Notes under the pieces: model-generated
The model's database searches: none
What the model was told of the DNA's origin: nothing
What the model saw: the letters and a program-made list of their open reading frames with translations, nothing else
Origin: Bacillus_BD oryzisoli
GTDB lineage: Bacteria; Bacillota; Bacilli; Bacillales; Cytobacillaceae
Assembly (NCBI RefSeq): GCF_036670025.1
Contig: NZ_CP137640.1
Span: 2,328,001-2,392,000, forward strand
DNA length: 64,000 nt
Direction: 5' to 3'
Position numbers and translations under genes: made by a program
In this document: positions 27,036 to 35,461 of the stretch, one piece after another
Position numbering within the stretch: the first letter of the stretch is position 1
How the letters are laid out: each line of letters opens with the position of its first letter

Positions 27036-28031
27036 CTATTTGTATGTAGGAGCTTCGGGCATACGTTCCATCCATCCGTTTTCAACCAGCAGGTTGCCGG
27101 CTTCCTGAACAAAAAGTCCGACGGTCATAAAAGTCTTAAAGTATGATGCGGCGAGATCATGCCTACCGTTCACAGCTATCGAATTACCGAAGTCGCGGAT
27201 GCGAATGGAAAAATGGTTCACTTCGTGAAAGAGCATGAGTTTATCAGAAAATGGCGAAAGGTCGTTAAGGGTCACTAAATGATCAAACAATGGTGGGCAT
27301 TGCAAATGGCACTCCATCAAATAATGTGAATAGGTTTCAATTGCTTTCGTTGAGAACTCCAAACCCCGTTTGAACAATTGCCCGATTTTTTCAGCTTGGG
27401 CGACGCGTGAAAAGGCGTAGAGCAGAGCATGCCCGACAGAGTTGGAAGTGATATTATCGTAAAGGTGGGCGATCTCCAGCGCGTGAAGCGGTCGGACTTC
27501 CCCGATAAAACCGCGAAAATAACTTTTCTTCTTTACGAAATCGATTTGATTCGGAATAGGTATCGCTGGAGGTGCAGGCGAAGATTGCGCTTTGTTTTCG
27601 AGCAATTCGTTCAGCCTGACGACCAGTTTCATCGATTCATCTACTGCATAAATAAAAAATTCACGGATGTCCTTTCTGGTCACAAGAGGAACAGCCACTC
27701 CATATACGCTGATACCCGAACGAATCGCATTCCTTAGATAATGAAGGTAAAATTCGTCCTTAAATAATCTCGGTGCTTCCAAATTCACATCTTCATCAGT
27801 GAATCCTATCGGAATGGGATGACCAACGCTTTTATAAATATTCTCTACCCTCTTTACAAAATCCTGACACAAGCGAAGGGAAAATCCGATTACATCCCGA
27901 ATTTCAGAATCCTCTACATGCTGAAAAAAGTGGAGGAGGACTTTCTCGGACATGCTGTTTCCTATGTAGGTTGCCCACAATTTCCCAATTTCTGCAGAAG
28001 TTAGCGGACTGTTATTTGGATTATTTTTCAT
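27036..28031 (-). CDS. DUF3231 family protein (second copy, divergent)
   Basis: The protein has 331 residues with the same tandem DUF3231 layout as 24233-25237 (LTSAEIGKLWATYIGN, YFRGFIGEVRPLHALEIAHLYD, LSPFSDKLMLFHEVNHFS) but only moderate similarity. Its base composition is visibly more GC-rich than its neighbours, so it probably arrived separately rather than by local duplication. CTTTTTGGAGGCGTTGT gives a strong ribosome site. Confidence 0.8.
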   Translation of the reverse strand: MKNNPNNSPLTSAEIGKLWATYIGNSMSEKVLLHFFQHVEDSEIRDVIGFSLRLCQDFVKRVENIYKSVGHPIPIGFTDEDVNLEAPRLFKDEFYLHYLRNAIRSGISVYGVAVPLVTRKDIREFFIYAVDESMKLVVRLNELLENKAQSSPAPPAIPIPNQIDFVKKKSYFRGFIGEVRPLHALEIAHLYDNITSNSVGHALLYAFSRVAQAEKIGQLFKRGLEFSTKAIETYSHYLMECHLQCPPLFDHLVTLNDLSPFSDKLMLFHEVNHFSIRIRDFGNSIAVNGRHDLAASYFKTFMTVGLFVQEAGNLLVENGWMERMPEAPTYK

Positions 28032-28401
28032 ACAACGCCTCCAAAAAGATACTATTTCTATTATTCCCTGTTTTTACAAAAAATTAGAAAGAAATTGTGA
28101 GCCAATATAATGAATAACCCCACCATTAGGTAGGAGATTCAATTTAATCAATATATTTTTTACCTCTTCTACCGATTTTAGTAGTAAACATCATGGTTTA
28201 ACTCAAAAAATAAGAGATGAGTCTTTTTTATTTAATCGAGTTTGTGAAGTATTACACTTAAACTAAACCAGCTAATAGTTTGTCAATATTTTTCAATAAA
28301 AACTTAAAATATCTCATGCTATACTAAATTTATGCATACCAAATAAACTTTCCAATGTTTGGTGTTTGGAAAGTTTTAGTCTGTTTAGTTAAACTTTTAA
28401 A
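28032..28401. other. Intergenic and IS110 right-end region
   Basis: No gene seen. At 28240-28264 the upstream half of the dispersed repeat (TTTGTGAAGTATTACACTTA then AACT) is present. The end of the minus-strand IS110 lies somewhere between 28265 and 28401; I cannot place it. Confidence 0.4.
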
Positions 28402-29640
28402 TTAGGCCAGATCTTGGAAAGTTGATTTACTTTTTAAAAGTGCATAAATCCAATGTAAGAGTTTATTGGCACATGCAATTACAGCCACTTTATAGGGTTT
28501 TCCTTCTTCACGTTTTTTATCATAATATTCTCGTAATCGCTTGTTACGAGGAAGGATTTCGTCTGTCGTTTTCTGTTTACGGCAATCACGAATGGCACAT
28601 TTAACGGCCATATACAGGGCATGTCGTAGTCTACTAGAACCTCTTTTGGTAATCCGATTTAAAGTGCCTTTGAATGTACCAGATTCAAAGACACTTGGAT
28701 CAATTCCGGCAAATGCAACTAACTTTTTAGGGTGATTAAACCGATCAATTTCCCCAATCTCAGAAATAATCGTGGCAGCGATTTTTTCACCGATTCCAGG
28801 GATTGATTGGATAATTTTATATTCTTCAATACTTTTCGCTAAAGCATCTATCTCACTTTCAAGCTTAGATAGGTGCTTTTTGTATTCGAGAAGCATATTA
28901 ATATACATACCCATGCTTAAAGAAAGGCTGTGGTATAAGGTTTTCTGAAACGGATTTTGAGCCGCGGCAGCTAATAGTTTTTCTGCTTGATTGTTTGCCC
29001 ATTGTTGTGAACGACTTTTACATAACTCCTTTATTTTGTTAGTAATAGTTTCTTTGCCTTCTTTCAAGACTTTTTCTGAAGTAGGAAATGCTTGTAACGT
29101 TAGTAAAGAAACATCTGAATATAAGGTACCAAAAACCCCACAGTATTGAGGAAATACTTGATCCAGAACTGCCTGAAATTGAAGTTTAGTTTGTACAAAC
29201 ATGCCTGTAATATTTTCATGTTGTCTCGTCAGATTACGCAGGTTTAAAAGTTGGATTCCTCGTTGTTTATAAGGCTCCAAGTCTTCTTTATAGTACAGCT
29301 CGCAGAGGTGATAAGCATCAACGATATCTGTCTTTACTTTACGTAAACTAGAACTCTTAGCCCGATACGATATGAGGGGATTCACAATAATCAATAAATA
29401 TCCTCTATCCTCAAAATATTGCACAATCGGTGTGTGATAATGTCCAGTGGATTCTAATACAATAGGAGGTCGTCCCTCTGATACATCCTCTACCTCTTTA
29501 ATGAAATCTAGAAGACTACTTAATCCTTCAAGAGTATGCGCTACTTTAAAACTCTTTTTGTATGGCTGCTTTTTATCCAAGAATGCTTGAACCTGACTTT
29601 CACCTTTTGCCACATCCAGACCTATGACTGGATTCATCAT
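28402..29640 (-). CDS. IS110-family recombinase
   Basis: The protein has 412 residues. DEDD residues are in MNPVIGLDVAKGE, VLESTGHYH and KVKTDIVDAYHLCEL; the serine motif is VFESGTFKGTLNRITKRG. The helix-hairpin-helix-like IQSIPGIGEKIAATI precedes it. Only distantly related to the other IS110 proteins here. AGGAGGAGATAA gives a clear start. Frame and motifs are intact. Confidence 0.92.
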   Translation of the reverse strand: MMNPVIGLDVAKGESQVQAFLDKKQPYKKSFKVAHTLEGLSSLLDFIKEVEDVSEGRPPIVLESTGHYHTPIVQYFEDRGYLLIIVNPLISYRAKSSSLRKVKTDIVDAYHLCELYYKEDLEPYKQRGIQLLNLRNLTRQHENITGMFVQTKLQFQAVLDQVFPQYCGVFGTLYSDVSLLTLQAFPTSEKVLKEGKETITNKIKELCKSRSQQWANNQAEKLLAAAAQNPFQKTLYHSLSLSMGMYINMLLEYKKHLSKLESEIDALAKSIEEYKIIQSIPGIGEKIAATIISEIGEIDRFNHPKKLVAFAGIDPSVFESGTFKGTLNRITKRGSSRLRHALYMAVKCAIRDCRKQKTTDEILPRNKRLREYYDKKREEGKPYKVAVIACANKLLHWIYALLKSKSTFQDLA

Positions 29641-29790
29641 TTATCTCCTCCTAAAATTCTATTAACCGGTAACCCCTATTCCTCCATGTAGTTTCATAGC
29701 TTCGCTTGTTATACGAGATCATTGTCCCAACCAGCCTCAATCATGTTTCTACAAGTAGGGGGCGAACTGTTTAATTGACGGGATCAAAGC
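28402..29790 (-). mobile_element. IS110-family element, third subgroup (ends uncertain)
   Basis: A single copy in this window, so ends cannot be fixed by comparison. The leader 29641-29790, upstream of the recombinase, is GC-richer and structured, which is where the guide RNA sits in the IS110 branch proper. It is unlike the two other subgroups here, whose long non-coding region is 3'. Confidence 0.55.
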
Positions 29791-29925
29791 CCCACGGGCG
29801 CTTACGTTCTACCCCGGCTACGGTTATCATATATCGATATAAATAAAGGTCAACCAGAAATATTTTCTTTTCTGATTGACCTTATAATACGAACGGGGGC
29901 TTTACTTGAAGAAGCCAAAAGGACC
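29791..29925 (+). repeat. Second repeat type (pair with 47853-47957) plus dispersed repeat
   Basis: CCCACGGGCGC, GTTCTACCCCG, then a hairpin of AGGTCAACCAGAAA with its partner TTTCTGATTGACCT. The same order recurs at 47853. It ends in the dispersed repeat core ACGAACGGGGGC followed by TTTACTTGAAGAAGCC. Confidence 0.65.
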
Positions 29926-30005
29926 TAAATGGTCCTTTTATATTTGGTAATAAAATACGAATTTCATTTATTGTATTGGAAATACTATCTGTCGAGGTGA
30001 AATAA

Positions 30006-30194
30006 ATGAGCAGATTTAAAGTTGTGTTTGAGAATACAATCCAAAGTGGTGGGTTTTCATTGGAGCAGTATTTGATAACATTACATCAAGAAAAAGATAT
30101 GTTGGATTCATTTGATGGTCATGATGATTACGAGTTGGACATGAGGTTATTTGAAGGGGAGATTCAGAAAGTTAACCGATTGTTGGAGAGCTAA
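30006..30194 (+). CDS. Small acidic hypothetical protein
   Basis: The protein has 62 residues, soluble and acidic in its second half (FDGHDDYELDMRLFEGE). TCGAGGTGAAATAA precedes the ATG, and a terminator overlaps the stop. The family is not recognised. Confidence 0.55.
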   Translation: MSRFKVVFENTIQSGGFSLEQYLITLHQEKDMLDSFDGHDDYELDMRLFEGEIQKVNRLLES

Positions 30195-30208
30195 GGCTCT
30201 CTTTTTTA
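30186..30208 (+). terminator. Intrinsic terminator
   Basis: GAGAGC and GCTCTC pair around TAAG, followed by six T residues. Confidence 0.8.
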
Positions 30209-30243
30209 TTTATAAAATAAAGATTTTATTTTCTTCTTCAACT

Positions 30244-30411
30244 ACCATGAAAATAAGTTTCCTTCAGATATGAAAAAAGGCAATACTTAAGAAGACCCTG
30301 CTCAATCGTCAAAAAAAAGAGGAGGGCGTGACTGGATTAAGGTCAATATCAGTATTGACAGTTCTTAACCATTTTCATTCTTTGTGGTGCAGTTCGGCTG
30401 CATGGATGGCT
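30244..30411 (+). mobile_element. 168-bp non-coding element, copy 1
   Basis: Identical but for about one base to 34814-34981. Left border TTCTTCTTCAACT|ACCATG, right border ATGGATGGCT|AACGGGGCAG: the insertion is at CT before AACGGG, as for the inverse IS110 elements. It contains a TGCAG-TTCGG-CTGCA hairpin and, after a GAGGAGGG ribosome site, a GTG start (30328) whose frame runs out of the element to TAG at 30463-30465. Confidence 0.8.
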
Positions 30412-30440
30412 AACGGGGCAGTATTCTTTAACAAGGTTTT
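30410..30440 (+). repeat. Dispersed repeat after the 168-bp element
   Basis: CTAACGGGGCAG followed by TATTCTTTAACAAGG. Confidence 0.7.
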
Positions 30441-30510
30441 TACATTAGTCAGTTCACATTCGTAGTAAAATGCGAAGTAGAGATTATTTGTAAAGGAGAG
30501 GATACTATAT

Positions 30511-31098
30511 ATGGCTAAAGAATTATCTGAAATGACGAAAGAAGAATTGTGGGAGTTATTCCCCATCATTTTGAAAGAACATAATACAGATTATAAAAAA
30601 TGGTATCAAATTGAAAAACGGAAACTTTTAAGTTGTTTTGATGAAAAAAGTATTATGCGTATTAGTCATATAGGAAGTACAGCAGTTGAAGGACTGATTA
30701 CCAAGCCAATAGTCGATATTTTATTAGAAATAGATAATAGATGTAATATTGAAAAATTAACAAATACTTTACTACATAATGGTTGGTTATTGATGTCATC
30801 CCAAAGTAATCCATGCATGAAAATGGCATTCAATAAAGGATATACAAAAGAAGGATTTGCAGAAAAGGTGTATCATCTACATGTTCGCTACTACCACAAC
30901 TGGAATGAATTGTACTTTAGAGACTACCTTAGTGAACATGGAGAAGTTGCTAAAGAATATGCCAAACTCAAAATAGGACTTTTAGAAAAATACGAACATG
31001 ACCAAGATAGATATACAGATGCTAAATCTGATTTTATTTTGAAATATACAGAAAAAGCAAAAGAGGAATATGCTAACAAATACAACTCCGAAAAATAA
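30511..31098 (+). CDS. GrpB family protein (nucleotidyltransferase-like)
   Basis: The protein has 195 residues. The family motif HIGSTAVEGLITKPIVDILLEI (about 53-74) marks the nucleotidyltransferase fold of GrpB, also found fused to some CoaE proteins. The HVRYYHNWNELYFRDYL segment is also typical. The cellular role of GrpB is not established. Ribosome site AAAGGAGAGGATACTATAT. Stand-alone gene. Confidence 0.85.
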   Translation: MAKELSEMTKEELWELFPIILKEHNTDYKKWYQIEKRKLLSCFDEKSIMRISHIGSTAVEGLITKPIVDILLEIDNRCNIEKLTNTLLHNGWLLMSSQSNPCMKMAFNKGYTKEGFAEKVYHLHVRYYHNWNELYFRDYLSEHGEVAKEYAKLKIGLLEKYEHDQDRYTDAKSDFILKYTEKAKEEYANKYNSEK

Positions 31099-31194
31099 GT
31101 ATAATCCAGGGTGAACTTATTGCACATTAAATTTTATGTATTAAAGATTGTGAAAGGGTGTACTGGGGCCTTTCTTCCATTTTTAAAATTTTAT

Positions 31195-31243
31195 AAGCAG
31201 AAAATATACAAGTTTTTATTCACCACTTGTACATTTTCTGCTT
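31195..31243. terminator. Long inverted repeat, bidirectional terminator
   Basis: An 18-bp stem (AAGCAGAAAATATACAAG paired with CTTGTACATTTTCTGCTT) with T and A runs. It lies between convergent genes. Confidence 0.75.
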
Positions 31244-31303
31244 ATTTTCATTCAAAGAATATACTCCCATAACCAGCATTTTTTAATTGCCAAATAATAA
31301 ATA

Positions 31304-32071
31304 TTAAGCTGATTGATTTTGTTTTCTTCTTGCTCGACCTTCCTTTTTATTTGATTTTGATTTTGCTCTTGATTTAGACACTCTAAATAATAGTACAAAT
31401 CCCGCACTCAACATTAAAGCCCATACAAGTGCGAATTTATTACCAGTTAAATATATACCTATAATAGGTATCAACAGAAGTAAGATACTTTTCAGGTAAT
31501 AATTTACTTTAGGATTAATGACTATCAAAACTGATATCATAACAAGCAACGAAGTTTTGATATTATTCCCCACAAAGGAGTGATTAGTGTAATTTACGTA
31601 GAAGTAATACCCAAACGATCCTAAAATTGCAAATATGGAAAGATAAAGTCTCATAAACGAACTTTTATAAAACAGAATCCAAACGGCAATAAAATTAATA
31701 CCTGCACATATTCCAAGTACAGATAATGTATGATAAAACGTAAAATTACCAATAGGATCTCCCATAAAGTTCCAAATGAAATTGAAATTGTAACAAACAG
31801 CTGCTACTACAAATATCTTAAAGACTAGTTTTAATGAGAACATTTCCCCTTTCTTTTTCTTATTTGACGATCTGGATCTGGATGGCGAATATACTCCCGC
31901 TTCTCCCTCTTCATTTACTTTTTTCCTTCCCATAATCCATCGTTTATATCCTCTTTCTTCCGGTTCCCTTTCTGCTTTTTGTCTAGTAGCAAAATCCCTT
32001 TCTTTATATTCTTTATATTCTTCATCATCAACTTTTTCTACTTGTTGGTCTGAATTTGAATAAAAATCCAA
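31304..32071 (-). CDS. Hypothetical membrane protein with charged N-terminus
   Basis: The protein has 255 residues. Residues 1-75 are hydrophilic and rich in Glu, Lys and Arg. About six membrane helices follow (80-235), then a basic tail (KSRAKSKSNKKEGRARRKQ). I recognise no family. The start is near a dispersed AT-rich promoter region; the ribosome site (TGAGGTGAATAGGC) is moderate. Stand-alone. Confidence 0.6.
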   Translation of the reverse strand: MDFYSNSDQQVEKVDDEEYKEYKERDFATRQKAEREPEERGYKRWIMGRKKVNEEGEAGVYSPSRSRSSNKKKKGEMFSLKLVFKIFVVAAVCYNFNFIWNFMGDPIGNFTFYHTLSVLGICAGINFIAVWILFYKSSFMRLYLSIFAILGSFGYYFYVNYTNHSFVGNNIKTSLLVMISVLIVINPKVNYYLKSILLLLIPIIGIYLTGNKFALVWALMLSAGFVLLFRVSKSRAKSKSNKKEGRARRKQNQSA

Positions 32072-32645
32072 TGCCTATTCACCTCAAAAATATTTTTAAA
32101 TTATTATAACTTATTTAGATATAAGTAGTGATTTCTAAGCTCCGTGTATAATAGAACTTTACCTCAAGTGTACCACTATTAATTTAGTTTATCAGGTACA
32201 TATTATGACTACTTAAATTTACTAGATGCCGTCGCCTTTTTTCTTCTTCAACTAAAGGCAGGATAGTTGAACAAGGAATTAACCAAAATAGGTGGAATTG
32301 CGGGAATTTGATAGTAATACAGTCTCAATCTCTCCTTGAAATGGATAAAAAGATTCCTTTAAAAGAAAATTTTCTCAACAAGTTTGTGTGATTAAAGACG
32401 TCATATAATATCCCTCTTTTAGGTGAATTTGAATTAATAAAATAGTATTTGGAAATTTTTATTTCCTATGTATTGGGTGATTTACCAATTTTAACAAAAT
32501 GCAAAACCATCCTAAAAAAGGATGGTTAAAGAAAATGAGCAAATTTTATTTTATATCTTAATAAAATTGTACGCTAAATATTACTAGGAAATTAACACAA
32601 TTTAGATTAGCATCAAAAAGCACCCAAAGGATGACTTATAAGAAA
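32072..32645. other. Intergenic region
   Basis: No gene seen. A dispersed repeat lies at 32230-32275 (CTTCTTCAACTAAAGGCAG then GATAGTTGAACAAGG). The hairpin ACCATCC...GGATGGT lies at 32505-32526, like the one at 26865. The remainder is AT-rich. Confidence 0.5.
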
Positions 32646-32936
32646 TTAATAAATAAGGTATGGCGGATAATATGGATATGGATACCAGTAAACATATCTA
32701 TAAGGACCATATAATGTACTAACCAATAGACCGCCCAATACTCCACCCAGTAATCCTGCTAGAAAGGGGTTTCCAAGATAGGGTCTCCAAAAAAATGGAG
32801 GTCTCCAGAAAATAGGAGGTCTCCAAAAAAAAGGTCTTAGAAAAGGCGGTCTAATGAAAATTGGTCTCCTTATAATTCGTTCATCTGTATTTGTTATATC
32901 TATTTGTTGTGGCATAACCTGTACTTCTGAATTCAT
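32646..32936 (-). CDS. Arg/Pro/Trp-rich repeat protein, possible spore-surface protein
   Basis: The protein has about 96 residues starting MNSEVQVMPQQID after GAGGACTGTTTTT. The middle is a degenerate tandem array of RPPFFWRP-type units (about 25-55), followed by a glycine-rich hydrophobic segment (LAGLLGGVLGGLLVS) and a Tyr/Pro-rich tail. Such composition is common in spore coat and exosporium proteins, but no family is assigned; the spore role is inference. Confidence 0.55.
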   Translation of the reverse strand: MNSEVQVMPQQIDITNTDERIIRRPIFIRPPFLRPFFWRPPIFWRPPFFWRPYLGNPFLAGLLGGVLGGLLVSTLYGPYRYVYWYPYPYYPPYLIY

Positions 32937-33214
32937 AAAAACAGTCCTCATTTCTTTTTGCTATTAAGAATATGCGTTTACCTATCCCGTTTCTTGTGCT
33001 TATATCATTGTTTTTAATAATTCCAACCATTAATGTCAAGCCAAGTTTTCAATAAAACAAAGGACCACACGTTATTTTTATTGAGGTATTTAGAAACCCT
33101 TCAATATCAAAAAAGAGAAAAACATGGGTACCAATTGTTTTCGTTAATCCCAGGGTTATATGTTATAAACTTGTTACTATTTGCGCATTTTAAAAGGTAA
33201 AAGAGGGTGCTTAT

Positions 33215-34717
33215 TTGGGATGGATTTTTGGACTTTATTTATTAAATACTGTTTTTATGATAATTATGGCGATTCGAGAGGTACGGCGACCAGCAGTGGC
33301 TTTAAATTGGATAACCATTAGTTTTATATTCCCTGTAATTGGATTTGGGCTTTATTTAATTACATCAAATCCCATACGTATGAAGCGCCGTAAAAAGCCG
33401 ACTTCTACTTCTAACGAATCAGACACGCTGCCTGATTCCCTTGGCGGTTCAGCTCAGGTGATCGCACAAGCATTGAAACATTTGACCGTGGATGGATTGA
33501 AGACTGGTCATGTACAGGTGCTCATAAATGGGATTAAAACCTATGATATACTAATGGAATCTATACAGAACGCCAAAAAAACGATAGACCTGGAATATTA
33601 CATATATAAAGACGACCAAATTGGAAGGCGTATTACGGACTTACTGATTGAACGGTCATTGGACGGTGTGAATATCCGTTTTATAAGAGACGGTTGGGGG
33701 AGCAGGAAATTATCTAAAACTCAGATTTTTCGGATGATGGATGCAGGAATAGAATGTCGGACTATTTTTCCTTTACGTCCCCCTTGGATTTTTTCAACTT
33801 TGAATAACCGGGATCATTGTAAGATTGTTCTAATCGACGGTAGGGAAGCTTTTACCGGCGGGATTAATATTGGGGATGAATATACCGGATTAAAGCCAAA
33901 TGTAGGACACTGGCGTGACACTCATGTAAGAGTAGTGGGTGAAGCTTCATCTGATTTGAAAATGATCTTCGAAGACCATTGGAATATTGCTTCACCAGAA
34001 CAAATAAATACAAAATCTAGAATGAAAACAAAAACTGGAAAAGATGGTTCCCCCATCACTCCTACAACCAGCTTATCAAACCCATTTACCATGTTGACAG
34101 AATGGAGCACCGAGTTGGGGACTATTGAAGAAACAAACGCGAATGAAGTTCCGACCAATGGGATGTACCAAGCCTATGTACAGACAGTGGAAGGCAATCC
34201 TGGTATTCCTACGCCAGTTATTAGGCAGGCTTACTTTATCGGGATAACACAAGCCACAATGACTGTTGATATCACCACACCCTACTTTGTACCAGATCAA
34301 GATATTATTATGGGACTTAAGACAGCAGTTGAACGTGGAGTACGTGTAAGACTGCTGGTTCCTCGTCAAGGGGATCAAAAAATCGTAGAACATGCAAGTT
34401 TTACTTATTACGGAGAGTTGTTGGAAGCAGGGGTTCATATCTACCTATATAACAAAGGCATGCTGCACGCGAAGTCGATGGTTATCGATGGGGAAGTAGC
34501 GGAAGTAGGAGCAGCAAACTATGATATGAGAAGTTTTCGCTTAAATTACGAAGTTTGTGAATTTTTTTACAGTAAAGACGTGGCAAAAGACCTTACAGAA
34601 CAATTTGAGCTGGACCTACATGATTCTGTCTCTTTACAAATGGAGGATATATGTCAGCGCTCTCCTTTACAGAGGTTAATGCAGCAGGGTGCCCGTCTCC
34701 TTTTTCCGTTGTTGTAG
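33215..34717 (+). CDS. cls: Cardiolipin synthase
   Basis: The protein has 500 residues. Two N-terminal membrane segments (about 2-20 and 28-48), then two phospholipase D domains with HKD motifs: HCKIVLIDG (about 201) and HAKSMVIDG (about 417), each followed by the expected G-G/N pattern. It condenses two phosphatidylglycerols at the membrane. TTG start after AAGAGGGTGC. Bacillus genomes usually have more than one Cls; this is a stand-alone, accessory-looking copy. Confidence 0.93.
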   Translation: MGWIFGLYLLNTVFMIIMAIREVRRPAVALNWITISFIFPVIGFGLYLITSNPIRMKRRKKPTSTSNESDTLPDSLGGSAQVIAQALKHLTVDGLKTGHVQVLINGIKTYDILMESIQNAKKTIDLEYYIYKDDQIGRRITDLLIERSLDGVNIRFIRDGWGSRKLSKTQIFRMMDAGIECRTIFPLRPPWIFSTLNNRDHCKIVLIDGREAFTGGINIGDEYTGLKPNVGHWRDTHVRVVGEASSDLKMIFEDHWNIASPEQINTKSRMKTKTGKDGSPITPTTSLSNPFTMLTEWSTELGTIEETNANEVPTNGMYQAYVQTVEGNPGIPTPVIRQAYFIGITQATMTVDITTPYFVPDQDIIMGLKTAVERGVRVRLLVPRQGDQKIVEHASFTYYGELLEAGVHIYLYNKGMLHAKSMVIDGEVAEVGAANYDMRSFRLNYEVCEFFYSKDVAKDLTEQFELDLHDSVSLQMEDICQRSPLQRLMQQGARLLFPLL

Positions 34718-34813
34718 CCATTAACATAGTATCAAATTTGGGAATACTGAAGAGAGATTACTGGTTTATTTTTAAGTTGTTATATAATAATTGTGAAAGG
34801 TTTCACTTAAACT

Positions 34814-34981
34814 ACCATGAAAATAAGTTTCCTTCAGATATGAAAAAAGGCAATACTTAAGAAGACCCTACTCAATCGTCAAAAAAAAGAGGAGGGCGTG
34901 ACTGGATTAAGGTCAATATCAGTATTGACAGTTCTTAACCATTTTCATTCTTTGTGGTGCAGTTCGGCTGCATGGATGGCT
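34814..34981 (+). mobile_element. 168-bp non-coding element, copy 2
   Basis: Left border CACTTAAACT|ACCATG, right border ATGGATGGCT|AACGGGAGC. Same length and sequence as 30244-30411 except one A/G difference, in different surroundings, so it moved as a unit. Confidence 0.8.
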
Positions 34982-35035
34982 AACGGGAGCTTTACTTTAA
35001 GATCGTTGCTTCGGCAGCATTTTTCTTATTGTACT
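34982..35035 (+). repeat. Dispersed repeat pair with UUCG hairpin; second core interrupted by IS110
   Basis: AACGGGAGC, hairpin GTTGC-TTCG-GCAGC with T-run, then TTATTGTACT at the IS110 junction. Confidence 0.75.
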
Positions 35036-35206
35036 CCCTCAGTTAGATAAGATTAGCTCTCAAATACTCACTTATTCGCAGGATTTCAAATCACTTGAAA
35101 TAACCTTAGGGGACGGATGAAAGGCGTTGTTAGCATTTTGGCTACATGAAGGCGTACTTAAATAAAGGAGGTAGTGGCATCTCCATTATTTTCCATATAA
35201 TGTACG

Positions 35207-35362
35207 TATACTTCACGCCACCCCTGGAGGTTTTCGCTCCCATGTCTCAACGGGTCAAATGCCCTCTCATTCCTTCGTCATACCTATCCAAGTGGTAGAT
35301 GCCGGTCTTTCTAACGGAACGGGTCAGAGCCCTTTTGCACAATAAATCCGGTACTTCGTACT
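35207..35362 (-). ncRNA. Candidate IS110 guide RNA, inverse-strand copy 3
   Basis: Counterpart of 8545-8700; CTAACGG at 35311-35317 and AACGGGT at 35318-35324 are unchanged although flanking bases differ, which supports a guide role. Confidence 0.5.
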
Positions 35363-35461
35363 TTCTTTGAAATCCTACGAATAAGCCAATATTCGAAAGT
35401 TATTAATCTTAAAGTAAATAATTATGATATTAATATAAAAAATATTTTTTAGTTTATTTAG

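Noticed and set aside
34786..34812. TTGTGAAAGGTTTCAC as a Rex operator
   Set aside because: The other copies of this box (28240, 43935, 52912) lack the second half of the palindrome; it is a feature of the repeat, not a conserved operator.
34651..34860. Open frame overlapping the 3' end of cls
   Set aside because: It is an out-of-frame shadow of cls extended into the 168-bp element.
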